Shown here piece after piece: positions 15,817 to 24,226 of a stretch of DNA of 58,607 nt. The notes under the pieces were generated by a model. The model was given only the letters and a program-made list of their open reading frames with translations. It was not told the origin of the DNA and made no database searches. The stretch is from the NCBI RefSeq assembly GCF_039649665.1, contig NZ_JBDJAW010000045.1, positions 1 through 58,607 of the forward strand, read 5' to 3'. Numbering within the stretch: position 1 is the first letter of the stretch; every line of letters begins with the position of its first letter. The position numbers and the translations under genes were made by a program. This DNA comes from Microbispora sp. ZYX-F-249. Its GTDB lineage: Bacteria > Actinomycetota > Actinomycetes > Streptosporangiales > Streptosporangiaceae.

Positions 15817-17793
15817 TCAGCTCGCGCAGGGGTTGGTGTCGGAGGTGACGACGTTGTCGCCCAGGTTGATGGGGGAGCGGACGCCCTTCCAGTCGGCGCC
15901 GACGACGAGCTGGATGATCGGCCCGCGCACCTTGCCCTTGGGCGCGTCCGGCGGAGGCGAGGACGGCGTGAAAGGCCAGGCCGGGCCGCTCGCCGCCTTG
16001 CCGGTCTCCGGGCTGACGGGGTTGACCAGCTTGCCGACCAGGATCTTCGAGTAGTTCCAGCCCTGACCGGTGTAGCGGACCATCGTCTTCGGCTGGTCGG
16101 TGCCGTCGGGCTTCCTCGCGTCGCCGACGCCGACGACGTTGAAGCCGAGCCCGGCGAGCTCCTCGGCGACCTCCTTGGCCAGGCCGTCCCTGTTGGTGCC
16201 GTTGAACACCTGCACCTTGACCTGCTGCGGCTTGGTGACCACCGGCCCAGAGGGCGAGGCGGCCGGGCTCGCGGACGCGGTGGGAGCCACCTCGGTGTCG
16301 TTCGCGATGGCCCTGAAGAGGTTGCCGGCGGCCGGCTGCTTCCACTGGACGCGGTTCTTGTCGGCGGCGTACGGCTCCCACGGCACGGTGGTGGCCTTGA
16401 AGCCCTTCGCCGACAGCTTCGACGCGCTCTGCGCGATCTTGATGAGCTCCTCGGTGTTGAGCGCGTCGTCCATGGTGACGGACTTCGCCGCCGCGGCGAT
16501 GAAGTTCTGCAGCTTGCCGACGTCGGTGAGCAGGGCGCTGCTGGTCGCCTTCTTCACGACCTGGGAGATGAAGACCTGCTGGCGCTTGATGCGGGAGATG
16601 TCGCTGCCGTCGCCGAGACCGTAGCGCAGCCGCACGTAGCCCAGCGCGGCCTCGCCCCGCACGGTCTGTTTGCCGGCGGGGAGCGTCAGCTTCGACTTCT
16701 TGTCGTTGACGGCCTGCGGCAGGCAGATCTCGATGCCGCCGAGGGCGTTGACGATGTTCTTGAAGCCGGTGAAGTCGACCTTCACGTAGTGGTGGACGCG
16801 GATCCCGGTGAGGCTCTCGATGGTCCGCCGCGTGCAGATCATCCCGCCGTCGGAGAACGCGGAGTTGATCATGCCGAGGTGTGCCGGGATGAGCGTCCTG
16901 CTGTGGGAGTAACAGGCCGGGATCATCACCATCGAGTCGCGGGGGAAGCTGAGCAGCGTCGCCGCGTCACGGTTGGGCGACACGTGCAGCAGCATGATCG
17001 TGTCGGTGCGCTCGCCGTCGTTGACCAGGTGCTGGCCGTACTTCTTGTTGTCTCCCGCCCGGGTGTCCGAGCCCACGAGCAGCACGTTGATCGCGCCGGT
17101 CTCGTTGACCGGGCGGTTCTTGTCGAGGTCGTCGGTGGACGCGCCTCTGTTGATCAGGCCGATGGTGCTCCGGTAGACCTTGTAGGCCGTCAGCGTGCCG
17201 ATGACCATGACACACGTGAGCACCACGCTGATCCAGCCGCCGATCCCGAGGCCGGAACGGCCGCCGGCGCCTCCGCCGCGCCGACGCGGCGGCGGCCCGC
17301 CGTCCGGGGGGAAGTCGCCGCCGCCGTGCGCGCGGCTCGGGCCGGTGGGGGCGTGGGCCGTCTCCTCACCGCCGCGCCTGCGGCTCGGGACGGTGGCGGG
17401 GGCGTGGCCGGTCTCCTCGTCGCCGCCGCGCCTGCGGCCGCGCCGCCGCGGCGGCTCCTCCTCGTCGTAGGAAGGGTCGTAGGAGGGCTCGGGCGGGAGG
17501 CCCGGCTCGGCGCGCCGCCCGCCGCGGCGCCGTCCCCCGTCGTAGGCCTCGGGCGGGTGGTCGTCCCGGGGTGGTCGCTGCCCGCCACGTCTGCCCGGCA
17601 TCTCCGCGTAGCCCGCGGGGGCGGTGGCCACCGGCATGTCGGCGTATCCGGCGGGCGCGGGAGCCGCTCTGCGGCCGTGCGGGGGCTCGAAGGCCCCGCC
17701 GTACGCGGCGTCCTCCGGGGGACCCCACACCCTCTGGTCGGACGGGGGCGGCGGAGGGCTGGTGCGCGCGGAGACGCGCCTGCGCTCGCTCAC
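15817..17793 (-). CDS. LytR-CpsA-Psr (LCP) family glycopolymer transferase with LytR_C domain
   Basis: 658 residues from GTG 17793. A cytoplasmic Pro/Arg-rich head (1-183) contains imperfect repeats (AGYADMP/AGYAEMP and RRRGGDEETGHAP/RRRGGEETAHAP). One membrane helix is near 184-206. The LCP domain (about 233-390) contains VLLVGSDTRAG, GERTDTIMLLHV, LLSFPRDSMV and the Arg-rich RLRYGLGDGSDISRIKRQQ. A C-terminal LytR_C domain (about 490-640) contains VQVFNGTNRDGLAKEVAEEL. LCP enzymes transfer polyprenyl-linked glycopolymers to peptidoglycan outside the membrane, fitting the surrounding glycosyltransferases. GTG 17793 is chosen because it overlaps the stop of a well-initiated leader ORF; ATG 17850 and 17829 have no ribosome-binding site. 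Confidence 0.9.
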   Translation of the reverse strand: MSERRRVSARTSPPPPPSDQRVWGPPEDAAYGGAFEPPHGRRAAPAPAGYADMPVATAPAGYAEMPGRRGGQRPPRDDHPPEAYDGGRRRGGRRAEPGLPPEPSYDPSYDEEEPPRRRGRRRGGDEETGHAPATVPSRRRGGEETAHAPTGPSRAHGGGDFPPDGGPPPRRRGGGAGGRSGLGIGGWISVVLTCVMVIGTLTAYKVYRSTIGLINRGASTDDLDKNRPVNETGAINVLLVGSDTRAGDNKKYGQHLVNDGERTDTIMLLHVSPNRDAATLLSFPRDSMVMIPACYSHSRTLIPAHLGMINSAFSDGGMICTRRTIESLTGIRVHHYVKVDFTGFKNIVNALGGIEICLPQAVNDKKSKLTLPAGKQTVRGEAALGYVRLRYGLGDGSDISRIKRQQVFISQVVKKATSSALLTDVGKLQNFIAAAAKSVTMDDALNTEELIKIAQSASKLSAKGFKATTVPWEPYAADKNRVQWKQPAAGNLFRAIANDTEVAPTASASPAASPSGPVVTKPQQVKVQVFNGTNRDGLAKEVAEELAGLGFNVVGVGDARKPDGTDQPKTMVRYTGQGWNYSKILVGKLVNPVSPETGKAASGPAWPFTPSSPPPDAPKGKVRGPIIQLVVGADWKGVRSPINLGDNVVTSDTNPCAS

Positions 17794-17909
17794 CGCACGC
17801 CTGCCCGGGAAGCGGTGGCCCGGCCACATGACAGGCCAGCCGGGCGACATGGTGTGGCAACCGGACGAGTGGGCGAGAGGCCGGAAGGATTACTGGTTCG
17901 CTCGCACAC
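17790..17909 (-). CDS. 39-codon leader ORF coupled to the LCP gene
   Basis: A GTG at 17909 follows a strong AAGGAGG (17914-17920) and opens a 39-codon frame whose TGA overlaps the LCP start as GTGA (17793-17790). The peptide is rich in Pro, Ser, Arg and Ala with three Cys (residues 2, 21, 28) and no membrane segment. Its strong ribosome-binding site contrasts with the weak one of the LCP gene, so ribosomes probably reach the LCP start through this leader. A TACCCT hexamer at 17952-17947 could be the -10 box of the transcript. It may have no function beyond translation control. Confidence 0.5.
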   Translation of the reverse strand: MCERTSNPSGLSPTRPVATPCRPAGLSCGRATASRAGVR

Positions 17910-18120
17910 TTGTCCTCCTTGCCTGGCGATCACAGGTCGCGCTCCGAGGGTAGGTCACGGGAGCGTCTGCGGGCGCCGCGATTGGGAGGATCCGGGCCAC
18001 GATCATGCCGTGTCACGTCCCCCTGATCCAGGGGCAGAGCATACTAAACACCGACATTTTGGGTATGGGAATGAGTTTGCCTTTACCTGGTTTTGATGAT
18101 GCGCGCGTCGTTTGACCAGG

Positions 18121-20049
18121 TCAAGGGGTTCGTGCCCGTCTGCCGGGCCCTCGTACGGACAGGGCTGCGGCCAGGCAGGCGAGCGGCACCGCGGGCAGCA
18201 CGTAGCGGTAGTCGAACTGGGCCGTGGCGGCCGGAACGAGCAGCAGCGCCCATGCCGTCGCCCAGGCGATGCCCCAATTCGCAGGGGCACGGTTCGAGGA
18301 GGCGTGGTTCTGGGGCACCAGTCGCGTCCACGCTGCCCCGGTTTCGCCCGCCGCCCCGGTGGTGCGCCTCGCCGGGGCGCGGCGGGCCGGCCCGGCCCGG
18401 ACGGCCCAGGCGGCCGGCGGGACCAGGAGGATCACCAGCAGCGCCGTCCCCGGCAGCCACGCGACGTCCTGGTAGGCCCGCATCAGGCCCGCGAACGGCT
18501 CGGCGATGCGCACCGTGATCGGCCCGCCCTCGTAACGCTGCGCGAACTCCTTGCCCACCACGGCGGGGTGTCGTCCGGGCGGCGGCGGGACGGTCGCCGG
18601 GAACTCGTAGTACCCGTACGTCGCGGCGTCGGGGTAGACGGGCCGGCCCGGCGTGAACGACCTGCCGAGCTCGGTCAGCGTCGTGCGGACGAACGCGAGC
18701 GGCTGGCTGCGGATCGCGAGCGAGGCGAACCTTCCGGCCAGGGTGTCGGTCTCCTTGGTGAACGTGATGCCGGGCAGCCGGACCAGGGGGGACTGCGCGT
18801 TCCAGATGTACTCCTGGGACGCCGGCCGGGCCGCGGGAGGCCGCGGGTCGCACAGCACGGCGAGGTCGGGCGGCGGCTTCATCACCGAGCAGTCGGCGAA
18901 CGACATCGTCCGCGCGTAGAGGAAGACGCCGTTCGAGCCGACCAGCCCGACGCGCTCGTAGGTCGCGTAGAACCACCCCGCGTAGCCCGCGACCGGCAGG
19001 AGCGCGGCCACCAGGAAGGGCACGGTGAGCCGGGCCACCGCCCTGCCTGGGCGCACCGACCCACTCTCCCCGCCTGGCCCGCTCTCCCCGGCCGCACGGC
19101 GCACGCCGTACGCGAGCAGGAAGAGCGCGAAGACGGCGACGAGCGGGAGCCCGACGGTCCTGGTCAGCGTGGCGGCGGCCAGCACGAGGCCGAGCGCGGC
19201 GGCCGAGCGAGGCGTCAGCGGGCGGCGCATCGCCAGGCACACCGCCCCCACGAGCAGGAAGGTGAACAACGAGTCGGAGACGAGCAGGTGCTCCAGCTCG
19301 ATCTGGTACGCGTCGAGCAGCACCGGGACGCAGGCCAGGACGGCGGCCCACGGGGGACCGCCACGCCGCAGGACGGTCACGTAGAGCATCACGCCGACGA
19401 GCAACCCCAGCACGTGCTGGACGGTCACGACCAGGGCGAAGCTGTGGAACGCCTCCAGCAGCCTCAGGAACATCGAGTAGCCCGCCGGGCGGACGAGGTC
19501 CGGCCTCGGCCGCATGGCGGTCACCACGTAGGTGTAGGAGTCGGGGAACCACAGCGCGGGCCGGTAACCGATCACGGTCACCAGCCGCAGGAGCGCCCCG
19601 AGCCCGAGGACCACGAGAAACCACCGGTGCCGGCGCGCCCACCCGGGGAGGTCCTCACGCGCCCACGCCACCGGGTGCATCGGGTCGCGGGGCGTCAGAC
19701 GCCCACGCACCCAACTCTCAAACCGGCCGCCTCCGGCCCGCGCGGCACCGCGCCACCCGACCCCGCGCCACCCGACCCCGCGCCACCCGACCCCGCGCCA
19801 CCCGACCCCGCGCCCCCCGGCTCCTGTCCGCCCGGTTCCGACGTGCTCGGCTCGATGCCGCCCCATTCCGGCCCGTCCGTCCGTGGGCCGTCCGTCTGTG
19901 GGCCGTCCGTTCGGGAGCGGCGTGGGCGGACCAGTGGGCGGACCAGCGGACGACGACTCGCCGGGCCGGACGGGTCCGGAACGTTCGCGGGGGTGCCCGT
20001 CGTCCCCCTCCGGCCAGGGCGCCGAGCCCCGGCTGTCCGACACCCTCAT
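18121..20049 (-). CDS. Multi-spanning membrane glycosyltransferase-like protein (GT-C, ArnT/PMT-like)
   Basis: 642 residues from ATG 20049, which has AGGGGGG just upstream; ATG at residue 124 (MHPVAWARE) is a credible shorter start. The body has about eleven to twelve membrane helices from residue 143. The first exoplasmic loop contains WFPDSYTYV (about 167-175), whose acidic residue fits the GT-C active site, and a large exoplasmic segment lies near 370-480. GT-C enzymes use polyprenyl-phosphate sugars, and the window also encodes a dolichol-phosphate-mannose-synthase-like GT2. Residues 81-100 are four perfect GVGWR pentapeptides made by a 15-bp DNA repeat, and 48-60 repeat GRPTD. Divergent from the next membrane glycosyltransferase gene. 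Confidence 0.75.
   Translation of the reverse strand: MRVSDSRGSAPWPEGDDGHPRERSGPVRPGESSSAGPPTGPPTPLPNGRPTDGRPTDGRAGMGRHRAEHVGTGRTGAGGRGVGWRGVGWRGVGWRGVGWRGAARAGGGRFESWVRGRLTPRDPMHPVAWAREDLPGWARRHRWFLVVLGLGALLRLVTVIGYRPALWFPDSYTYVVTAMRPRPDLVRPAGYSMFLRLLEAFHSFALVVTVQHVLGLLVGVMLYVTVLRRGGPPWAAVLACVPVLLDAYQIELEHLLVSDSLFTFLLVGAVCLAMRRPLTPRSAAALGLVLAAATLTRTVGLPLVAVFALFLLAYGVRRAAGESGPGGESGSVRPGRAVARLTVPFLVAALLPVAGYAGWFYATYERVGLVGSNGVFLYARTMSFADCSVMKPPPDLAVLCDPRPPAARPASQEYIWNAQSPLVRLPGITFTKETDTLAGRFASLAIRSQPLAFVRTTLTELGRSFTPGRPVYPDAATYGYYEFPATVPPPPGRHPAVVGKEFAQRYEGGPITVRIAEPFAGLMRAYQDVAWLPGTALLVILLVPPAAWAVRAGPARRAPARRTTGAAGETGAAWTRLVPQNHASSNRAPANWGIAWATAWALLLVPAATAQFDYRYVLPAVPLACLAAALSVRGPGRRARTP
19751..19810. 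repeat. Four perfect 15-bp tandem repeats
   Basis: The unit CGCCACCCGACCCCG occurs four times without a mismatch (19751, 19766, 19781, 19796). On the minus strand it encodes GVGWR repeats in the N-terminus of the membrane glycosyltransferase. Fifteen bases is five codons, so copy-number change keeps the frame. Shorter related duplications of a TGGGCCGTCCGT-like phrase lie just to the right (19884-19912). Confidence 0.95.
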
Positions 20050-20209
20050 GCGCCCCCCTGCCTGCCTCCCGGCGTACGCTACCGGCTTCCCGCGACCCCT
20101 GTGCGGGGCCGGGACGCGCCTGTGGACAACGGCGACGCGCGGGTGGCCGGGACACGACGCTGAAGAAGGCGCGGCTCCGGGGCAGGCCGCTAGTCTCGGG
20201 GGCATCCCG

Positions 20210-22318
20210 GTGAACACGTCAGGCCACGCGCGTGGCCGCACACGGCTGCCATCGCAGCGGAAGGCGGCGGGCAGGCTGCTCGCGGCCGTCTCCGTCGTGC
20301 CCGCGCTCGCGCTGAGCGGGTGGCTGATCGCCGGGCTCCCGCTGCTGCTGCTCGGGCGGTTCCTGCCGCTGCCCATGGCGCTGCTCGGCGGCGCCGCCGC
20401 CCTCCTGCTGTGCGCGTACGGCCTGCGCCGCCTGCCCGAGACCGCGCCGCCGCCCCGCCGGGCGACGGCGGCGACCCTCGCCGTCGCGCTCGGATCGGGG
20501 GTGTTCAACGGGCTCCTGCACGGGGAGCAGCTGATCGTCCGGCGTGACCCGTCGACCTACGCGCAGTACGCCGTCTGGCTCGCCCGGCACGGGTCGCTGC
20601 CGATTCCCACGGGCGACTTCGGCGGCCCCGACCTCGCACTGCGCTTCGACAGCATGGGGTTCTACGCGGTCGACGGCGGGATCGGCCCGCAGTTCATGGC
20701 CGGGGCGCCGATGATCCACGCGATCGGCCACTGGCTGGGCGGCGTCCCCGGACTGCTGCTCGTGCCGCCCGTGCTGGGCGCGCTCGCGGTGCTGACCGTC
20801 GCCGGGACCGCCGCGCGGCTCGCGGGCGGGCGCTGGGCGCCCCTGGCCGCCCTCGTGTTCGCGGTCAGCCTGCCGATCCTCTACACGTCGCGGACGACGT
20901 TCAGCGAGATCCCCTCGCTCATCCTGCTGTTCGGCGGGATGAACCTGCTGCTCGACGCGCGCGCCCGGCTCCGGGCCGCGCCGCCCGGCGCGGGCCTTCC
21001 GTCCGCCGCGCTCGCGGGGTTGTCGTTCGGGCTGGCGCTGCTGGTGCGCATCGACGGCCTGCGCGATGTGCTGCCCGTGCTCGTCCTGGCCGGGGCGCTC
21101 GTCGCGCTGCGGCGGACACCCCGCGCGAGGCCCCTGCCCGAGGCCCGGCTGGGCGCGCCCCTGCTGACCGGTCTGCTCGTGGGCGGTGTGTGGGGGTTCA
21201 CCGGCGCTTACGCCCTCGCCCGGCCCTATCTGGAGTACCTGTCGGGCTCGCTCATTCCCCTGCTCGCGATCTGCGCCGTCGTCGTGGTGCTCACGGTCGC
21301 CGGGGCGGCGCTCGCGCCCCGGATCGCCGCCCGCGCCCGCCGCCTGCCGCGGGCGGAGTGGCTGCCGAACGCCGCCGCGGCCCTGGTCGTGCTGGTCATG
21401 GCGGGCTTCGCCGTACGGCCTCTGGTGCAGACGGTGCGGCGTGACGCGGTCACGCCCGAGGACATCCTCACGGCCGACTTCATCGAGAAGACGCAGATCG
21501 CGGGTGGCCTGGCGCCCGACAGGTCCCGGCTGTACTACGAGCACTCGCTCGACTGGCTCTTCTGGTACGTCGGGATCCCCGCCGTCGTGCTGGCGACCGT
21601 GGCGGCGGCCGTGCTCGCGCGCCGCCTCATGAAGGGGGAGGAGTTCGGCTGGCTGCTGCCGCTGGCGGTGATCGGATGGACGACGGTGACGACGCTCTGG
21701 CGTCCGGCGATCACCCCCGACCACCCCTTCGCCTCCCGCAGGCTGGTGCCGATCGTCATCCCCGGCCTGGTGCTGCTCGCCGTCTGGGGGCTGCGGTGGC
21801 TTTCGCGGCGGCTCGCGCGTACGCGCCGGTTCGCCGCCCGTCCGGGCCGTACGCGGGCGGCCGTCGCGGCCGGGGCGTTGCTGCTGGCGGTCCCGCCCGC
21901 GATCACCTCGATCGGCACCGCGTTCTCACCGGTCAATCAGGGGGAGGCCGCCGCGGTCGCGGGCCTGTGCCGGGCGATCCCGGCGAACGCCTCCGTGCTC
22001 GTCGCCGAGCGCGTCACGGGCGACCGCCTGACGCAGGTGCTGCGCGGCCAGTGCGGGCTGCCGACGGCCCGCGTGGTCTATCCCCCGGGATCCGACGTGC
22101 CGCGCCGGGCCGACGTCCTGCGCCTGGTCGAGGCCGTCCGGCGCACCGGCCGCAGGCCCGTGCTGCTCGCCGCCGAGCCCGAGCAGCTCATGGCGTACGG
22201 CCCGGCCACCCGGGTGATGAGCCTGCACACCCGGCAGGACGAACGCTCGCTGGTGGACCCGCCCAACGGCACCTGGTCGCTCAACATCGACGTCTGGATG
22301 ACCGTTCCAACCGACTAG
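20210..22318 (+). CDS. Multi-spanning membrane glycosyltransferase (GT-C, ArnT-like)
   Basis: 702 residues from GTG 20210, which has GGGGG at 20198-20202; upstream open frame belongs to the divergent gene's promoter and is not coding-like. About twelve membrane helices are visible. The first exoplasmic loop carries LIVRRDPSTYAQYAVWLA (near 101-118), the RRDP-x-x-Y phrase seen in ArnT/GT39-related actinobacterial proteins, and TTFSEIPSLILLFGG follows later as in the same group. The C-terminal 130 residues are soluble and exoplasmic. It probably transfers a sugar from a polyprenyl phosphate to an extracytoplasmic acceptor. It is divergent from the preceding GT-C gene over 160 bases and lies immediately before the FtsX-domain pair. 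Confidence 0.8.
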   Translation: MNTSGHARGRTRLPSQRKAAGRLLAAVSVVPALALSGWLIAGLPLLLLGRFLPLPMALLGGAAALLLCAYGLRRLPETAPPPRRATAATLAVALGSGVFNGLLHGEQLIVRRDPSTYAQYAVWLARHGSLPIPTGDFGGPDLALRFDSMGFYAVDGGIGPQFMAGAPMIHAIGHWLGGVPGLLLVPPVLGALAVLTVAGTAARLAGGRWAPLAALVFAVSLPILYTSRTTFSEIPSLILLFGGMNLLLDARARLRAAPPGAGLPSAALAGLSFGLALLVRIDGLRDVLPVLVLAGALVALRRTPRARPLPEARLGAPLLTGLLVGGVWGFTGAYALARPYLEYLSGSLIPLLAICAVVVVLTVAGAALAPRIAARARRLPRAEWLPNAAAALVVLVMAGFAVRPLVQTVRRDAVTPEDILTADFIEKTQIAGGLAPDRSRLYYEHSLDWLFWYVGIPAVVLATVAAAVLARRLMKGEEFGWLLPLAVIGWTTVTTLWRPAITPDHPFASRRLVPIVIPGLVLLAVWGLRWLSRRLARTRRFAARPGRTRAAVAAGALLLAVPPAITSIGTAFSPVNQGEAAAVAGLCRAIPANASVLVAERVTGDRLTQVLRGQCGLPTARVVYPPGSDVPRRADVLRLVEAVRRTGRRPVLLAAEPEQLMAYGPATRVMSLHTRQDERSLVDPPNGTWSLNIDVWMTVPTD

Positions 22319-22327
22319 CTCTAGGGT
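22299..22327 (+). promoter_or_regulatory. Leaderless promoter for the FtsX-domain genes
   Basis: TGACCG (22299-22304) and TAGGGT (22322-22327) are separated by 17 bases, and GTG 22335 begins 7 bases after the -10 box. No Shine-Dalgarno is present. This places the transcription start at or next to the start codon, so the message would be leaderless. The promoter lies within the 3' end of the upstream membrane glycosyltransferase gene. Confidence 0.6.
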
Positions 22328-22334
22328 TCGGCGT

Positions 22335-23255
22335 GTGGATTCCGCTGATATGGAGGAATTGTCCTTCGGTGACGATCGTCGTGAGCCGGAATCCAGGACG
22401 GGCCTTCTCCGGAGGCCGCTGGTCGTCGCCGGACTGGTGGTCGCACTCCTCGCCGGGCTCGGGCTCGCAGGGTGGCGGTTCTCCGGGCAGTCCCGCCGGC
22501 CGCTGCCCCCGCCCGCGCAGTCACCGCCGCGGTCGGGGTTCTTCTCGGTCTACCTGTGTCCGAACTCGCCGCATGACCTTCCGGCCTGTCATGACGGGGC
22601 GGCGACGGAAGAGGACAGACGCGGGATCGAGGCCGCGCTCAAGGCGATGCCGGAGGTCCGCATCTTCCGCTTCCGGACCCGCGAGCAGGGGTGGGAGGAC
22701 TTCCAGGAATGGGTCGCGCCCGGGGAGGGCTCCGGGACCGAGAGCGTCTACGAGCCCGCCGACGTGCCGGAGGCCTACCACGGCGCGCTCGGCCCGGGGG
22801 ACTGGCAAGGGGTCAAGCGCCGCCTGGAGGGCTTGCCCGGTGTCTCGGACGTCATCGTCTTCGGGGACACCGCATGGCGCGGCAGGGCCGACATCGCGAT
22901 CCAGTTCTGTCCGGACAGAGGCGACGGCGCCTTCGAGCGATGCGAGAGGACTCCGAGGGCCTCCGAACGGGAGAGGGCGGCCGTACTCGACCGGATCGAG
23001 GACCTCGACGGGGTGGAGGCCGTCTACTTCGAGGATCTCGCCCACGCGCTGCGGGACAGGCGGCGCATGCTGTGGGAGGGGACGGAGATCGACCCGCTCG
23101 TCGTGCCCGAGGGCTTCTGGCTCAGGCTCGACAGGCCGGGCAGGCTGAGCGAGATGAGAGAGATCTTCGGACGGATGCCGGGCGTCGCCGCCGTGCTCGA
23201 GGTGTCCGCGCCGCCGCAGTGGCGGTTCGCGGTGACTCCCGGAGCCGGAAGATGA
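22335..23255 (+). CDS. Membrane-anchored protein with two FtsX-type extracellular domains
   Basis: 306 residues. A short cytoplasmic head and one membrane helix (about 28-49) are followed by a Pro-rich linker and two copies of a domain resembling the FtsX extracellular domain: about 68-170 (FFSVYLCPNS...C, AATEEDRRGIEAALKAMPEV, LPGVSDVIV) and about 188-290 (ADIAIQFCPD...C, RERAAVLDRIEDLDGVEAVYF, MPGVAAVLEV). Each copy begins with a beta-strand and a Cys pair 8-10 residues apart. The four-helix permease of true FtsX is absent. FtsX domains normally bind and activate peptidoglycan hydrolases outside the membrane; the same is inferred here. Followed by a paralogue overlapping as ATGA. The start is inferred to be leaderless. 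Confidence 0.7.
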   Translation: MDSADMEELSFGDDRREPESRTGLLRRPLVVAGLVVALLAGLGLAGWRFSGQSRRPLPPPAQSPPRSGFFSVYLCPNSPHDLPACHDGAATEEDRRGIEAALKAMPEVRIFRFRTREQGWEDFQEWVAPGEGSGTESVYEPADVPEAYHGALGPGDWQGVKRRLEGLPGVSDVIVFGDTAWRGRADIAIQFCPDRGDGAFERCERTPRASERERAAVLDRIEDLDGVEAVYFEDLAHALRDRRRMLWEGTEIDPLVVPEGFWLRLDRPGRLSEMREIFGRMPGVAAVLEVSAPPQWRFAVTPGAGR

Positions 23256-24169
23256 CGGCGGTCTCCGGAGAGCGTACGCGGTGGACAAGGCCGCTCGCGG
23301 TCGTGGCGGCGGTGCTTCTGGTGGCGTCCTGCGCCACCGCCGGGCCGCCGGCGCGGCCTCGGCCCGTCGCGCCGCCGTCGCCGTCCGGTTCCGCCACGCC
23401 GTGGCCGCCGCCGGACGATCCGTGGCCGGGCACGAGCGCGCTCACACCCCTGCCGCCGCCGGATGGTCCGTGGCCGGAGACGGGGGAGCTGTCCGTGTTC
23501 TTCTGCGCGCGCTCCAGTGTCTTCGACGCCTGTGCCGAGCGCGGGGCCGCCACTTCGCGCGAGATCCGGAGGGTACGCGCGCTGCTCGCGGCGTCGCCGG
23601 AGGTCAAAAAGGTCCGGTTCATATCGCAGGCGGAGGAGTTGCGGCGCGAGCGGAAGATGTCCCGGGACAGGCCCGACATACTGGAGACGCTCGAATTGGA
23701 GGACATGGCGGCGTCCTACTGGGTCCGGGTCGGTTCGGGGGACTGGCCCGCACTGATCCGCCGCCTGTCGGCGTCACCGGGGGTCTCCACCGCCTTCGCC
23801 TTCCGCGACGACTTCTGGCCGGACAAGGCCGACGTGATGGTCCAGCTGTGCGTGCGGACCGACGCCGCCGAAGGGCCCTGTGCACGGCGGGGGTTCGCCA
23901 CTCTCGCGGAGAAGAACGCCGTCCTCGACCGCATCGACGATCTCCCGGGGCTGGACGAGGTCTACTTCCAGGCCCGCTCCCACCAGGGCTCGGCGTGGCA
24001 TCGCCGGCACGTGCCGGACAGCGCTCCCGTCCCCGGTCTGCCCGAGGTGTTCTACCTGAAGTTCACGAGCCCGCCGGTGCTGTCCGACGTCAGCCGGGCG
24101 TTGCGGGACGCGGAGGGGGTGCTCCTCGTGGGCGCGGTCGACGCGACCACGAAGGACAGGCGGCTGTGA
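23252..24169 (+). CDS. Lipoprotein with two FtsX-type extracellular domains (paralogue)
   Basis: 305 residues. The signal peptide ends in the lipobox LLVASC (Cys near residue 26), so it is probably a lipid-anchored exoplasmic protein. A Pro-rich linker with a repeated PPPDxPWP phrase follows (about 43-75). Two FtsX-like extracellular domains come next: about 78-180 (LSVFFCARS...C, AATSREIRRVRALLAASPEVKKV, SPGVSTAF) and about 190-295 (VMVQLCVRT...C, AEKNAVLDRIDDLPGLDEVYF, FYLKFTSPPVLSDVSRAL). It is clearly related to the preceding gene over both domains but replaces the membrane helix with a lipid anchor. ATG overlaps the previous stop, so the two are made together. It may form a complex with its paralogue. 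No permease gene is nearby. Confidence 0.7.
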   Translation: MTAVSGERTRWTRPLAVVAAVLLVASCATAGPPARPRPVAPPSPSGSATPWPPPDDPWPGTSALTPLPPPDGPWPETGELSVFFCARSSVFDACAERGAATSREIRRVRALLAASPEVKKVRFISQAEELRRERKMSRDRPDILETLELEDMAASYWVRVGSGDWPALIRRLSASPGVSTAFAFRDDFWPDKADVMVQLCVRTDAAEGPCARRGFATLAEKNAVLDRIDDLPGLDEVYFQARSHQGSAWHRRHVPDSAPVPGLPEVFYLKFTSPPVLSDVSRALRDAEGVLLVGAVDATTKDRRL

Positions 24170-24212
24170 GGGCGGCGTCCGCGAAGTGAGACCGCGATTT
24201 GGCGGGGCAGAG

Positions 24213-24218
24213 TACCCT
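24213..24218 (+). promoter_or_regulatory. TACCCT -10 box, leaderless start of the GT2 gene
   Basis: TACCCT ends 8 bases before GTG 24227 and no ribosome-binding site intervenes. There is no clear -35. The pattern repeats at several other genes in this window. Confidence 0.5.
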
Positions 24219-24226
24219 AGCCGGAC

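Noticed and set aside
18003..18120. Short plus-strand frames in the gap between the LCP leader and the GT-C gene
   Set aside because: No ribosome-binding site, no motif and very short; treated as an intergenic region.
18112..18124. Palindrome TTGACC-A-GGTCAA at the end of the GT-C gene
   Set aside because: It overlaps the stop codon and lies downstream of both neighbours, so an operator role is unlikely; it may only be part of a termination signal.
19751..19810. Short regular repeats as a CRISPR array
   Set aside because: Units are directly abutting with no spacers, lie in coding sequence, and there are no cas genes.
20050..20508. N-terminal extension of the minus-strand GT-C protein into the divergent gene
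   Set aside because: It overlaps the start of the plus-strand GT-C gene and has no family sequence; ATG 20049 has a ribosome-binding site.
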